A stretch of 64,000 nucleotides of DNA from Pseudomonadota bacterium (GTDB taxonomy: Bacteria; Pseudomonadota; Gammaproteobacteria; Burkholderiales; Thiobacillaceae): assembly GCA_021811235.1 (NCBI GenBank), contig JAJZPG010000002.1:124001-188000 (forward strand). The letters are read 5' to 3'. The notes beneath the pieces are model-generated. The model searched no databases. It saw only the letters and a program-made list of their open reading frames with translations, and had not been told where the DNA came from. The first letter of the stretch is position 1, and each line of letters starts with the position of its first letter. A program made the translations under genes and the position numbers. Positions 17,992-27,233 of the stretch are shown piece by piece.

Positions 17992-18786
17992 ATGAATTCC
18001 AAACATAAAATTCTGGCATTGGCCCTTGCCATCGTTGGCAGCACCTCGGCACACGCGGGCGTCGTCACGATCTGGGGTGAGACACCGTTTAGCCTGAACC
18101 AAACGGCAATGAATAATTTCTACAACAACTTGCCCGGCCATTCTTCCTCCATTGCGACAGGCACGCTGGACACGGTCAACCTGTCCGGAGTCAATCTCCT
18201 CTGGGCAACCCAACCTGCGGACGCCTACACGGCTGCCGAACTGAACACCATGTCGAATTTCCTGGCTGGTGGTGGGCGCATCGCCTTCATGGGCGAGCAT
18301 GGCGGCATCGCCCCCAGCCAAAACGCACGCATCAATGATGCGCTGGTTGCCTTGGGCAGCACCATAACCATCACCGGCGCTGTCCTGGATGGCGGGTTCC
18401 GCAGTGCGAGTGTGGGCGATGGCCAGATTTTGAATCACTCCCTCACCGTCGGCGTCAATTCGTACGAATATGCCGCATTCGCCCCTCTTACCATCAGTGG
18501 CACAGCAGAAGCACTGATGCTGGGCGAACAGCTCTATCAAGGCAATCCCAGCATCATGATGGCCTACCAGAACATCGGTCCCGGCAGCATTTTCCTGATC
18601 ACCGACCAGAACGTCTGGGACAACGCCCCGACGTGGGGTGCTTTTGACAACGAACGCATGTTCGAAAACCTGCTGATCGGCAGAACGGGCGCACCGCCGG
18701 TGAATGGCGTTCCCGAACCCGCTTCGCTCGCTCTTCTGGGACTCGGACTGGCCGGTCTGGGCTTTGCCCGTCGCCGCAAGGCCTGA
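17992..18786 (+). CDS. PEP-CTERM sorting domain protein
   Basis: A 264-residue secreted protein. A signal peptide (HKILALALAIVGSTSAHA) is followed by a Ser/Thr/Asn-rich body with no recognised enzyme motif. The C-terminal sorting tripartite signal is VPEPASLALLGLGLAGLGFA then RRRKA. Such proteins are recognised by an exosortase and sent to the surface or exopolysaccharide. Parts of the body (LAGGGRIAFMGEHGG, NQTAMNNFYNNL) suggest a glutamine-amidotransferase-like fold but without a convincing catalytic set. I prefer the second of two adjacent ATGs because AGGAG is six bases from it. Confidence 0.9.
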   Translation: MNSKHKILALALAIVGSTSAHAGVVTIWGETPFSLNQTAMNNFYNNLPGHSSSIATGTLDTVNLSGVNLLWATQPADAYTAAELNTMSNFLAGGGRIAFMGEHGGIAPSQNARINDALVALGSTITITGAVLDGGFRSASVGDGQILNHSLTVGVNSYEYAAFAPLTISGTAEALMLGEQLYQGNPSIMMAYQNIGPGSIFLITDQNVWDNAPTWGAFDNERMFENLLIGRTGAPPVNGVPEPASLALLGLGLAGLGFARRRKA

Positions 18787-18805
18787 TCCAGCCAGTTCTG
18801 ACCAC

Positions 18806-18837
18806 GAAAAAGCCCAGCTCGAAGCTGGGCTTTTTTT
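18806..18837. terminator. Bidirectional intrinsic terminator
   Basis: Stem AGCCCAGCT/AGCTGGGCT with a CGA loop (18811-18831), flanked by seven T on the plus strand and by five A before the stem. It can therefore end transcription of the PEP-CTERM gene on plus and of the guanidine operon on minus. Confidence 0.9.
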
Positions 18838-18962
18838 CGTTTCCAGGCCGCCTCAAATTCCCCATGAGCCCGGGATAGAAGCCTGCTGTCTGCCTCTGCC
18901 CACTTATTACCTGAAAACCTGAAACCTTCCTTTGATAGGCAGGCCGGTTCTCGCTTTCTCAG

Positions 18963-20756
18963 TCATTTATCCTGCGCAGCCAACCACGCCCGCCACCCCC
19001 CAAGCGCTGTGATGTCCTTCGCATCGGCCACCCCGATGCCTTCGCAGATGAACCCGTTCACCACCGATCCATCGGCCAGTTCCAGCTTGCCGATGCCGAG
19101 CGGCGCGGGGATGCCGGCGACGAAGGAGCCGAACTGGCTGGCGGGCATTTCCCAGACTTCGCAGGCGATCGATGCGCCGCCCGTTTCCACCTTGATGAGG
19201 CCGGGGCGCTTGCCGTCGGGCAGGGCATAGAAGCGGTATGTGGGCGCGGTCTGCGTCGCGCTCAGCAAACGCGCGTTGCGCTCGGTGAGCTGGTGATTGA
19301 GCGGCAGTCCGGAGAGGTGGGCGCCGACGACGGCGACCCGGACCTGGCCGTCCGGCAACAGGTTCAGTTTCCCGGCCGGCGGCAGCGCGTGATCGGTGGC
19401 ACCGAGCTTGCCGCCCAGCGTCTGCTGCATTCTGGAAGCCAGATGCAGCAGCGGGCCGTCCTGGTGCAGCGGCGCAATCAGCGTCACGCCGAACGGCAGG
19501 CCGTCGTCCTGGAACCCGGCCGGCACGGCGGTGGCGGCCAGATCGAGCAGGTTCATGAAGTTGGTGTAATAGCCGAGGTTGGCGTTGAGGCGGATGGGGT
19601 CGGCCTGCATTTCTTCAATGCGATAGATCGTGCCGGCGGTGGGGGTGAGCATCACGTCGATGTCGTTCCACACCGCATCGCACACGCGCTTGAACGCACG
19701 CAGCGTGTAGAGGTGGGCGAAGGTGTCGGCGGCGCTGATGTCGCGGCCGCCCGCGATGATTTCGCGCACCGGCGGAAAGACTTTCTCGGGCTGCGCGTCG
19801 AAGAAATCGCGGATGGCGAGATAGCGCTCGGCGACCCAGGGGCCGCCGTAGAGCAGGCGCGCGGTGTCGAGAAAGGGGGCGAGGTCGACTTCCACCGGCG
19901 TGCCGCCGAGTGATTTCAGCCTGGCCACTGCTTCGCCGAACAGTCGCTCCGCCTCGGCGTTGCCGAAGAACTCCAGGTCCTTCTGCATCGGCACGCCGAA
20001 GCGGAAGCCGGCCGCGCGGCCGAAGTCGAAACCGTGCGGCGCCAGCGGGCGCGAGTATTCGTCGGCGGCATCGAAGCCGGCGGCGACCGCCAGCACGCGC
20101 TCGGCGTCCTCGGCCGTCAACGCGAAGATCGACACCGCGTCGAGCGAGCGGCAGGCGGGCACCACGCCGCGGGTGGAGAGCGCGCCGCAGCTCGGCTTAT
20201 GGCCGACCAGGTTGTTGAACGCGGCAGGCACGCGCCCGGAGCCGGCGGTGTCGGTGCCGAGCGAGAAGCTCGCCAGGCCGAGCGCCACGGCGACGGCAGA
20301 GCCGGAGCTGGAGCCGCCGGAAATGAAGTTCGGGTCGAAGGCATTGCGGCACGCGCCGTAGGGCGAGCGGGTGCCGTTGAGGCCGGTGGCAAACTGGTCG
20401 AGGTTGGTCTTGCCGAGCGGGATCGCACCGGCGTCGATCAGGCGCTGCACCACGGTCGCGCTGCGTTCCGGCGTGTAGGCATACTCGGGGCAGGCGGCGG
20501 TGGTCGGCAGGCCGGCGAGGTCGATGTTGTCCTTGATGGCGAAGGGGATGCCGTAGAGCGGCAGGCTCGCGATGTCCCTGCCTTCGAGGCTTCTCGCGTG
20601 GGCACGCAGGGTGTCGGCATCGAGGCGGCTGATCCAGATGCGGTGGCTGTCATCGCCGGCCATGCGGGCAAGCAGGTCGTCCACCAGGGCGAGCGGCGTG
20701 AGTTCGCCGGACTGATAGCGCTGGCGCAGGCTGGCCATGTCGAGCGATGCGTTCAT
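18963..20756 (-). CDS. atzF: Allophanate hydrolase
   Basis: A 597-residue amidase-signature enzyme that splits allophanate to ammonia and CO2. The catalytic triad region is present: IPFAIKDNIDLAGLPTT (Lys), SGGSSSGSAVAVALG (cis-Ser), and LGTDTAGSGRVPA (nucleophile Ser). The C-terminal third (about 470-597, RVAVVGAHLSGLPLNHQLTE to the end) is the gamma-glutamylcyclotransferase-like domain typical of full-length AtzF. It is the last gene of the operon, ten bases after the carboxylase, and completes guanidine or urea breakdown to ammonium. Confidence 0.95.
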   Translation of the reverse strand: MNASLDMASLRQRYQSGELTPLALVDDLLARMAGDDSHRIWISRLDADTLRAHARSLEGRDIASLPLYGIPFAIKDNIDLAGLPTTAACPEYAYTPERSATVVQRLIDAGAIPLGKTNLDQFATGLNGTRSPYGACRNAFDPNFISGGSSSGSAVAVALGLASFSLGTDTAGSGRVPAAFNNLVGHKPSCGALSTRGVVPACRSLDAVSIFALTAEDAERVLAVAAGFDAADEYSRPLAPHGFDFGRAAGFRFGVPMQKDLEFFGNAEAERLFGEAVARLKSLGGTPVEVDLAPFLDTARLLYGGPWVAERYLAIRDFFDAQPEKVFPPVREIIAGGRDISAADTFAHLYTLRAFKRVCDAVWNDIDVMLTPTAGTIYRIEEMQADPIRLNANLGYYTNFMNLLDLAATAVPAGFQDDGLPFGVTLIAPLHQDGPLLHLASRMQQTLGGKLGATDHALPPAGKLNLLPDGQVRVAVVGAHLSGLPLNHQLTERNARLLSATQTAPTYRFYALPDGKRPGLIKVETGGASIACEVWEMPASQFGSFVAGIPAPLGIGKLELADGSVVNGFICEGIGVADAKDITALGGWRAWLAAQDK

Positions 20757-20766
20757 TTTCTATTCC

Positions 20767-23700
20767 TCACTCGCTCACCAACACCAGTAGATCCTGCCCC
20801 GCACTCACCTGCCCACCCTCGCGGCAGAACACCTTGTGGATGCGGCCGTCGCACGGCGCCATCACGGCGAATTCCATCTTCATCGATTCGACGATGACGA
20901 GGGTATCGCCCTGCTTCACTGCGGCGCCCTCCTCCACTTCCACCTTCCACACGTTGCCGGCCACGTGGCTGGCGATGGCGCGGCCGTTCTCCGGCAAGTC
21001 GAGTTCGCTGTCGGGTGCGGCTTCGGCCACCGTCATATCACTGGCGTACTCGGCCTGACCGCTCGCGCGCCAGCGCTCGCGCTCGGCGTCGAACGAAGCC
21101 TGCTGCTGCGTCTTGAAGGCGGCGATGGAATCGTTGTTGTCGGCGAGGAAGCGGTTGTACTCGCGCAGGCTGAAGGTGGTCTCTTCCACTTTCAATTGAT
21201 AGCGGCCGAGCGGGAAGTCCTCGCGGATTTTCAGCAGCCCTTCCTCGCTCACCGGGAAGAAGCGCACCTGGTCGAAGAAGCGCAGCAGCCACGGCTTGCC
21301 GTCGGTGAAGTCGGCGGTCTGCCGCCAGCGGTTCCACATCTGCAGGGTGCGGCCGACGAACTGGTAGCCGCCGGGGCCTTCCATGCCATACACGCACATA
21401 TAGGCGCCGCCGATGCCGACCGCGTTTTCCGGGGTCCAGGTGCGGGCGGGGTTGTACTTGGTGGTGACGAGGCGATGGCGCGGATCGACCGGGGTCGCCA
21501 CCGGCGCGCCAAGGTAGACGTCGCCCAGCCCCATCACCAGATAGCTGGCGTCGAAGACGATGCGCTTCACCTCTTCGATCGAGTCGAGGCCGTTGATGCG
21601 GCGGATGAACTCGATGTTGCTCGGGCACCAGGGCGCGTCCTTCCGCACCGACTGCATGTATTTCTCGATGGCCAGCTTGGTTGCGGCGTCGTCCCACGAC
21701 AGCGGAATGTGCACGATGCGGGTGGGCACCTGCATGTCCTCGATCGCGGGCAGCGCCTTTTCCGCGGCCAGCAGCAGGTCCATCAGTTTCGCCAGCGGCA
21801 GCACGCGCGAGTCGTAGTGCACCTGCAGCGAACGGATGCCGGGCGTGAGGTCGAGTATGCCCTGCACCGCCTTCGCCTGAAGGTGCGACATCAACGCGTG
21901 CACGCGGAAGCGCAGGTTGAGGTCGAGCACCAGCGGGCCGTATTCGATCAGCAGGTACTTGTCGCCGGCGCGGCGGTAGACGACGGCGACGGGGTTGTCG
22001 GTTTCGGGGGTGCGGTGGAGGACGGGTTCCGCGAGCGGCCCGTTGTCATTGATCAATTCAGGCGCAGCGAGGCCGGCGATGGCGGCGTCCTGCGCCGCTT
22101 CCATGCGCTCGGCCTGCGTCTGGCTCAAGCGCTTGAAGCGCACCGTGTCGCCCGGGCGCAGCTGGCCCATCTTCCACAGTTCGGCCTGCACGATGGTGGC
22201 CGGGCAGACGAAGCCGCCGAGGCTGGGGCCGTCCGGGCCCAGGATCACCGGCATGTCGCCGGTGAAGTCGACCGCGCCGATGGCGTAGGCGTTGTCGTGG
22301 ATGTTGGACGGATGCAGGCCGGCCTCGCCGCCGTCCTTGCGCGCCCATTCGGGGCGCGGGCCGATCAGGCGGACGCCGGTCCGGCTGGAGTTGTAGTGCA
22401 CTTCCCAGTCGGTGGCGAAGAACATCTCAATGTCGGCGTCGGTGAAGAAGTCCGGCGCGCCGTGCGGGCCATAGAGGACGCCGATTTCCCAGGCATGAGC
22501 ATAGGCCGGGACCAGCGCGGCGGGCAATGCGGTGCCGATGTTCGAGGCGTCCGCTGCCAGGATGTGCAGCACGTCGCCCACCCGCAGCGTGCGCCCGGCG
22601 TGGCCGCCGAACTGACCCAGCGTGAAGGTGGCCTTGCTGCCCAGATACTCGGGCACGTCGAAGCCGCCGCGCACCGCGAGGTAAGTGCGGCAGCCGGTGT
22701 CCTTGATCGCGCTGAGTTTCAGGATCGAACCGGCCTTCACCGCATGCGCCGTCCAGTTGGCAATCGCAACGCCGTCGAGCTCGGCGCCCATATCGGCGCC
22801 CGCGAGCGCGATCACGCTGTCGCAGTTGAAGCGCAAGGTGGGGCCGGCGACAGTCAGTTCGAGCGCAGCCGCGCCCTCCGCGTTGCCTGCAAGCTTGTTG
22901 GCGAACCGCAGGGCCAGCGCATCCATCGGCCCCGACGGCGGCACGCCGACGTCCCAGTAGCCGGTGCGGCCCGGCCAGTCCTGGATGCTCGACTGCACGC
23001 CGGGTTCGATGACGTCGATGGTCGCCGGGCGGTAGTGGAAGGCATTGAGGTAGCGCGTGGTCTGGCGGCCTTCGATGAACACCCCATCGCGCACGATCTG
23101 GCCGAGGTAGCCGAGGTTGGTCTCGATGCCGGCGACGCGGGTGTTGGCCAGCACCTGCTGCATGTTTTCCAGCGCTTCGGCGCGGTCTTTACCCTTGACG
23201 ATGAGCTTCGCCACCATCGGATCGTAGAACGGCGGCACGTCGCTGCCGCGCTCGACCCAGGTTTCGATGCGCGCATCCGCCGGGAACACGACTTCGGTCA
23301 GCACGCCGGCGGCGGGCTGGAAATCCTTGCCCGGGTCTTCGGCGTAGAGGCGCACCTGCATCGACGCGCCCCTGGATTCGGCCCTGAAGCCGGCGAGATC
23401 GAGCTCACCAGCGGCTTCCTTCACCATCCACTCGACCAGGTCGACGCCGGTGACTTCCTCGGTGACGCCGTGCTCGACCTGCAGGCGCGTATTCACTTCG
23501 AGGAAATAGAACTCGCCGCTCTGTGTGTCGTAGACGAACTCGACGGTGCCGGCGGAGCGGTAGCCGACCGCTTCGCCGAGGCGCACGGCGGTGGCGAGCA
23601 GGTTGTTGCGCTGCGTGTCGGTGAGGCCGGGCGCGGGGGTTTCCTCGATGACCTTCTGGTTGCGCCGCTGCACCGAACAGTCGCGCTCGCCCAGTGCGAC

Positions 23701-24360
23701 GACGTGGCCACGGCCGTCGCCGAAGATCTGCACCTCGATGTGGCGCGCGTGCTCGACGTATTTTTCGAGGAAGATACCGGCCTCCTTGAAGTTGGCGCGT
23801 GCCAGGCGCTCGACCGACTGGAAGGCTTCGACCAGTTCGTCGGCGCTCCAGATCAGGCGCATGCCGATGCCGCCACCGCCGGCAGTGCTCTTCAGCATCA
23901 CCGGGTAGCCGATGCGTGCGGCTTCGGCCTGGGCGTGGCCGGCATCACTCAATAGGCCGGAACCGGGCAGCAGCGGCACCTTATTGTGCTCGGCGAGATC
24001 GCGCGCGGTGTGCTTCAAGCCAAAGGCGCGCATCTGCGCAGGGCTCGGCCCGATGAAGGCGATGCCGGCCGCCGCGCAGTCCTCGGCGAAGCCGGGGTTC
24101 TCGGACAGGAAGCCGTAGCCGGGGTGGATGGCCTGGGCGCCGGTGGCTTTCGCCGCTTCGAGAATTTTTTCGGCGCGCAGGTAGCTCTGCGCCGCCGGCG
24201 CCGGACCGATCTCGACCGCTTCATCGGCGAGCCGCACGTGCAGGCTGTGGCGATCGGCCTCGGAATAGACGGCGACCGACTTCACCCCCATGGTGCGCAG
24301 GGTGCGGATGATGCGGCAGGCGATGGCGCCGCGGTTGGCAATCAGGACTTTCTCAAACAT
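20767..24360 (-). CDS. Urea/guanidine carboxylase, biotin-dependent
   Basis: A 1197-residue single-chain carboxylase. Order: biotin carboxylase (residues 1-450; MFEKVLIANRGAIACRIIRT, ATP-grasp KSTAGGGGIGMRL, EVNTRLQVEHGVTE); KipA-like carboxyltransferase domain (about 455-760, PGRTGYWDVGVPPSGPMDAL); KipI-like domain (about 800-1020, LVMGLGDVYLGAPVA, YNPARTWTPENAVGIGG); biotinyl domain (about 1125-1197) with VESMKMEF as the biotinylated Lys motif. The architecture is shared by urea carboxylases and the guanidine carboxylases of the same family. The guanidine-I riboswitch and the two DUF1989 genes upstream argue for guanidine as true substrate, giving carboxyguanidine from guanidine, bicarbonate and ATP. 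A decisive substrate residue I did not verify. Confidence 0.92.
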   Translation of the reverse strand: MFEKVLIANRGAIACRIIRTLRTMGVKSVAVYSEADRHSLHVRLADEAVEIGPAPAAQSYLRAEKILEAAKATGAQAIHPGYGFLSENPGFAEDCAAAGIAFIGPSPAQMRAFGLKHTARDLAEHNKVPLLPGSGLLSDAGHAQAEAARIGYPVMLKSTAGGGGIGMRLIWSADELVEAFQSVERLARANFKEAGIFLEKYVEHARHIEVQIFGDGRGHVVALGERDCSVQRRNQKVIEETPAPGLTDTQRNNLLATAVRLGEAVGYRSAGTVEFVYDTQSGEFYFLEVNTRLQVEHGVTEEVTGVDLVEWMVKEAAGELDLAGFRAESRGASMQVRLYAEDPGKDFQPAAGVLTEVVFPADARIETWVERGSDVPPFYDPMVAKLIVKGKDRAEALENMQQVLANTRVAGIETNLGYLGQIVRDGVFIEGRQTTRYLNAFHYRPATIDVIEPGVQSSIQDWPGRTGYWDVGVPPSGPMDALALRFANKLAGNAEGAAALELTVAGPTLRFNCDSVIALAGADMGAELDGVAIANWTAHAVKAGSILKLSAIKDTGCRTYLAVRGGFDVPEYLGSKATFTLGQFGGHAGRTLRVGDVLHILAADASNIGTALPAALVPAYAHAWEIGVLYGPHGAPDFFTDADIEMFFATDWEVHYNSSRTGVRLIGPRPEWARKDGGEAGLHPSNIHDNAYAIGAVDFTGDMPVILGPDGPSLGGFVCPATIVQAELWKMGQLRPGDTVRFKRLSQTQAERMEAAQDAAIAGLAAPELINDNGPLAEPVLHRTPETDNPVAVVYRRAGDKYLLIEYGPLVLDLNLRFRVHALMSHLQAKAVQGILDLTPGIRSLQVHYDSRVLPLAKLMDLLLAAEKALPAIEDMQVPTRIVHIPLSWDDAATKLAIEKYMQSVRKDAPWCPSNIEFIRRINGLDSIEEVKRIVFDASYLVMGLGDVYLGAPVATPVDPRHRLVTTKYNPARTWTPENAVGIGGAYMCVYGMEGPGGYQFVGRTLQMWNRWRQTADFTDGKPWLLRFFDQVRFFPVSEEGLLKIREDFPLGRYQLKVEETTFSLREYNRFLADNNDSIAAFKTQQQASFDAERERWRASGQAEYASDMTVAEAAPDSELDLPENGRAIASHVAGNVWKVEVEEGAAVKQGDTLVIVESMKMEFAVMAPCDGRIHKVFCREGGQVSAGQDLLVLVSE

Positions 24361-24372
24361 TCATGCTTCCTT

Positions 24373-24416
24373 GCGGGTCGTCCCGCATGCAGTCTCCGCG
24401 GCGGGACGTCCCGCCG
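24373..24416 (-). other. Two hairpins in the spacer inside the guanidine operon
   Basis: The 66-base spacer between the carboxylase start and the upstream DUF1989 gene holds two GC-rich inverted repeats: GCGGG-TCGT-CCCGC at 24373-24386 and the perfect palindrome CGGCGGGACGTCCCGCCG at 24399-24416. All other spacers in this operon are 12 bases or less. There is no T-run, so they are not terminators. They may be mRNA processing or stability elements setting unequal levels of the carboxylase. Confidence 0.6.
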
Positions 24417-24426
24417 TGGCTTGTCG

Positions 24427-25086
24427 TTATTGGCTGGGTGCGTCCCAGATCAGGACCCGCACCGGCGTCGGGTTGTAGGCGTTGCACGGGTTGTTGAGCT
24501 GCGGACAGTTGGAGATCAGGCACAGCACGTCCATCTCGGCGCGCATCTCGACGTACTTGCCGGGCGCCGACACGCCGTCGGCGAAGGTCAGCCCACCCGC
24601 GGGGGTCACCGGCACGTTCATGAAGAAATTGATGTTGCTGGTGATGTCGCGCTTGGTCAGGCCGCCGTCATGGTGCGCCAGCGCATGCAGGAAGCTGTCG
24701 CGGCACGAATGCATCGGCCGCTTGTTCAGTGCATATCTGACGGTGTTGCTCTCGCACGAGCAGGCACCGCCGAGGGTGTCGTGGCGACCGCAGGTGTCGG
24801 CGGTGATCGTCAGCATGACCCGGCCTTCGGTCGACATCAGCCGGGTGCCGGCGGTGAGATACAAAGCACCCTGCGCGCGCACGGTGTCGGCGGCGCTGTA
24901 GCGCTCCTCGGGATCGCGCGCGTTGAAGAACAGGGTGTCGACCGCCTGGTTGCCTTCAAGGTCGAGGATGCGGAAGACCTGGCCTTTTTTGATCTCGTGG
25001 ATCCACGGATCGCCAGCGTTGACGACCGCATCGACGACAGCCTGCTTGGGATCGAAGGGACTTTCGACGAGGTTGAACGTGCTCAT
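24427..25086 (-). CDS. DUF1989 protein, probable carboxyguanidine deiminase subunit
   Basis: A 219-residue DUF1989 (urea carboxylase-associated) protein. Features: [49 protein letters not shown] with conserved Cys and His, the Cys cluster [12 protein letters not shown], and [16 protein letters not shown]. In guanidine operons the two DUF1989 proteins together form the deiminase (CgdAB) that turns carboxyguanidine into allophanate. I do not assign which subunit this is. The upstream paralogue is nine bases away; the carboxylase follows after a hairpin-bearing spacer. Confidence 0.85.
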   Translation of the reverse strand: MSTFNLVESPFDPKQAVVDAVVNAGDPWIHEIKKGQVFRILDLEGNQAVDTLFFNARDPEERYSAADTVRAQGALYLTAGTRLMSTEGRVMLTITADTCGRHDTLGGACSCESNTVRYALNKRPMHSCRDSFLHALAHHDGGLTKRDITSNINFFMNVPVTPAGGLTFADGVSAPGKYVEMRAEMDVLCLISNCPQLNNPCNAYNPTPVRVLIWDAPSQ

Positions 25087-25095
25087 GATCTCACC

Positions 25096-25833
25096 TCAAC
25101 GGTACAGGATTTCGGTTTGGTAGAAGCCGCGCTGGTTTTCCGCGCAGCTGTTGCGGCAGACGTCGTCCGCGCCCGGCGTGCCCGCCTTCCACGCGGTCAG
25201 CATGACGTCGCCCGGCGCATAGTCGGGACGCGGATCGAGTGGATGCGGCGCGGCGGACAGCACCACCAGAACGTTCATCTCGAAGCGTAGATCAAGGGTG
25301 GCGCCGGGGCGCGAATTCGTCTCGTCGAACTGTAGCCGGCCGGCCTCGTCTGCCGCCACCTTGCTGAAGAAGTTCACGTTCGGCACCACATCGCGCTTGC
25401 CCAGACCCCATTTGCCGAGCTCGACCAGCAGGCCGTCGCGGCCGTTTCGGTACATCGCGTTGCGGTGGGTCTGGTAGGTGGCCTCGCCGTATTTCGCCTT
25501 GACGATCTCGGCATTGCTCACGCCGCATACGGTGTCGTGCCAGCCGCAGCTGTCGCTGATCACCGAGCACAGCACGTGGCCCATGTCCGAATAGAGCGCG
25601 TGGCCATTGGTCAGGTGTGCGGTGTGCTGCGCCTTCAGCGTATCGGGCATGTTGTAGCGTTCGAGTTTTTCCTCGGCGTTGTAGAACAGCGCCGACACGT
25701 TGGCGCGGCCGGAAAGGTCGGTGAGCCTGAGCGCGTTGCCTCGACGCAGGATGCCCGACCAGTGGCAGCCGCCGGGCAGCGCTTCTTCCCACAGGAACAG
25801 TTCGGGGGGAATGGGGTTGAGGTTCTGTGCCAT
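25096..25833 (-). CDS. DUF1989 protein, probable carboxyguanidine deiminase subunit
   Basis: The second DUF1989 protein, 245 residues, paralogous to its downstream neighbour. Shared blocks: RRGNALRLTDLSGRANVSAL, MGHVLCSVISDSCGWHDTVC, and KRDVVPNVNFFSKVA. It has its own C-terminal Cys pair (DDVCRNSCAENQRGFY). Two unequal DUF1989 paralogues side by side next to a carboxylase is the pattern of the CgdA/CgdB heteromer. The start is the ATG at 25833; the gene follows the glutamine-synthetase-family gene by twelve bases. Confidence 0.85.
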   Translation of the reverse strand: MAQNLNPIPPELFLWEEALPGGCHWSGILRRGNALRLTDLSGRANVSALFYNAEEKLERYNMPDTLKAQHTAHLTNGHALYSDMGHVLCSVISDSCGWHDTVCGVSNAEIVKAKYGEATYQTHRNAMYRNGRDGLLVELGKWGLGKRDVVPNVNFFSKVAADEAGRLQFDETNSRPGATLDLRFEMNVLVVLSAAPHPLDPRPDYAPGDVMLTAWKAGTPGADDVCRNSCAENQRGFYQTEILYR

Positions 25834-25845
25834 ACGAATGCCTGC

Positions 25846-27222
25846 TCAGAAGAATTTGAGGTAGCGGTCCAGCTCCCACTGCGACACGTGGGTGTGATAC
25901 GCCTCCCACTCGTCGCGCTTGAACTTGACGAAGGTGTCGGCCATCAGCTCGCCGAAGACTTCCCGGGTCAACGGATCGGCTTCGAAGGCGTCGATCGCCT
26001 CTTCCAGCGAGCGCGGCAGGTGGCTGACGCCCATCGCCTGCAGTTCGGCCTCGGTGTGCTGGTACATGTTCTCGGCATGGGGTTTTCCTGGATCGAGCCC
26101 CTCGCGGATGCCTTCGAGGCCGGCGGCCAGCATCAGCGCGGCGGCCAGATAGGGGTTGCACGACATGTCGACCGCGCGGCATTCGACGCGGCCGCCGGCG
26201 AGCGGCACGCGCAGCATGTTGGTGCGGTTGTTGCTGCCGAAGGAGACGTGGATCGGCGCCCAGGTGAAGCCCGACATGTTGCCGCGCCGCACCAGGCGCT
26301 TGTAGCTGTTGACCGTGGGGGCGATGACGGCGGAGATCGCGTGCGCGTGCTTGAGCACGCCGGCGACGAACTGGTAGCCGAGCTTCGACAGCTTGAGCCC
26401 GTTGGCATCCGCCGGCGCATCGAACAGGTTCTCGCCGGTTTCCAGGCTCGCCATCGACATGTTGAAGTGGGCGCCGCTACCGGTGCGGTCGGCGAAGGGC
26501 TTGGCCATGAAGGTGGCGAAATAGCCGCGCTTCTTCGCCATCTCGCCAAGCATCAGGCGGAAGAAGGTGAAGCGGTCGGCCATGGTGAGACCGTCGGCGT
26601 ACTGGAAGTCGGTCTCGAACTGGCCGTTGGCGTCCTCGTGGTCGAAGGAATAGACGTCCCAGCCGAGGCCATCCATCGCCTGCACGATTTCGTCGAGCAT
26701 CGAATAGTTGTCGAGGAAGCCGCGCACGTCGTAGCAGGGCTTGGCCAGCGTGTCGCCCTCGCTGGTCGGGACGAGGCTGCCGTCCGGATTCTGCTTGAGG
26801 ACGAAGAACTCGGTTTCGATGCCGAGGTTGAAGCGCAGCCCCAGTTCGGCCGCAGCCGCGAGCTGCTTCTTCAGGATGCCGCGCGAGCAGGCCTCGAAGG
26901 GCTGGCCTTTCAGATAGAGGTCGCTGGCGTACCACACGACTTCCGGATTCCATGGCAGGACCGCGGCGGATGCGAGATCGGGACGCGCGGAAACTTCCTC
27001 GTCGTTGACTTCCTGCGGCACGCCGTCGAGCGCGGCGCCGGTGAAGAGCTCGGAGCCGCCGACCATCTGTTCGAAGTGGGACAGCGGCACGACCTTGCTC
27101 TTGGAGACGCCGTGCAGGTCGACAAAGCTGGCGAGCGCGTACTTCACGCCGGCACCTTCGAGTTGCGCCTTGGCGGCCAGCGTTTCGACCGCCTGGGTTT
27201 CGGATGGGGAATGACCGGTCAT
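25846..27222 (-). CDS. Glutamine-synthetase-family ligase in guanidine operon
   Basis: A 458-residue GlnT/type III-like member of the GS family. It has the beta-grasp (YALASFVDLHGVSKSKVVP), [50 protein letters not shown] and CNPYLAAALMLAAGLEG, so metal and ATP sites look intact. The ATG at 27222 has AAGGAG eight bases upstream. Family members outside ammonia assimilation join glutamate to amines (GmaS, PuuA and others). The known guanidine route does not need such a ligase, so the substrate here is open: a guanidine or methylamine derivative is a plausible inference. It is paralogous to the gmaS of the NMG operon. Confidence 0.85.
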   Translation of the reverse strand: MTGHSPSETQAVETLAAKAQLEGAGVKYALASFVDLHGVSKSKVVPLSHFEQMVGGSELFTGAALDGVPQEVNDEEVSARPDLASAAVLPWNPEVVWYASDLYLKGQPFEACSRGILKKQLAAAAELGLRFNLGIETEFFVLKQNPDGSLVPTSEGDTLAKPCYDVRGFLDNYSMLDEIVQAMDGLGWDVYSFDHEDANGQFETDFQYADGLTMADRFTFFRLMLGEMAKKRGYFATFMAKPFADRTGSGAHFNMSMASLETGENLFDAPADANGLKLSKLGYQFVAGVLKHAHAISAVIAPTVNSYKRLVRRGNMSGFTWAPIHVSFGSNNRTNMLRVPLAGGRVECRAVDMSCNPYLAAALMLAAGLEGIREGLDPGKPHAENMYQHTEAELQAMGVSHLPRSLEEAIDAFEADPLTREVFGELMADTFVKFKRDEWEAYHTHVSQWELDRYLKFF

Positions 27223-27233
27223 GCGGATGCTCC

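Noticed and set aside
18061-18700. Amidotransferase-like enzyme function for the first PEP-CTERM protein
   Set aside because: A GEHGG-type loop is present but no catalytic triad could be identified; the sorting signal is the only firm assignment.
20836-23955. A 1039-codon open frame on the plus strand opposite the carboxylase
   Set aside because: Antisense shadow of a well-supported gene; low-complexity Ala/Val/Gly composition and no ribosome site.
20767-24360. Calling the carboxylase a plain urea carboxylase
   Set aside because: The guanidine-I riboswitch and both DUF1989 genes make guanidine the more likely substrate; urea is kept as an alternative because I could not verify specificity residues.
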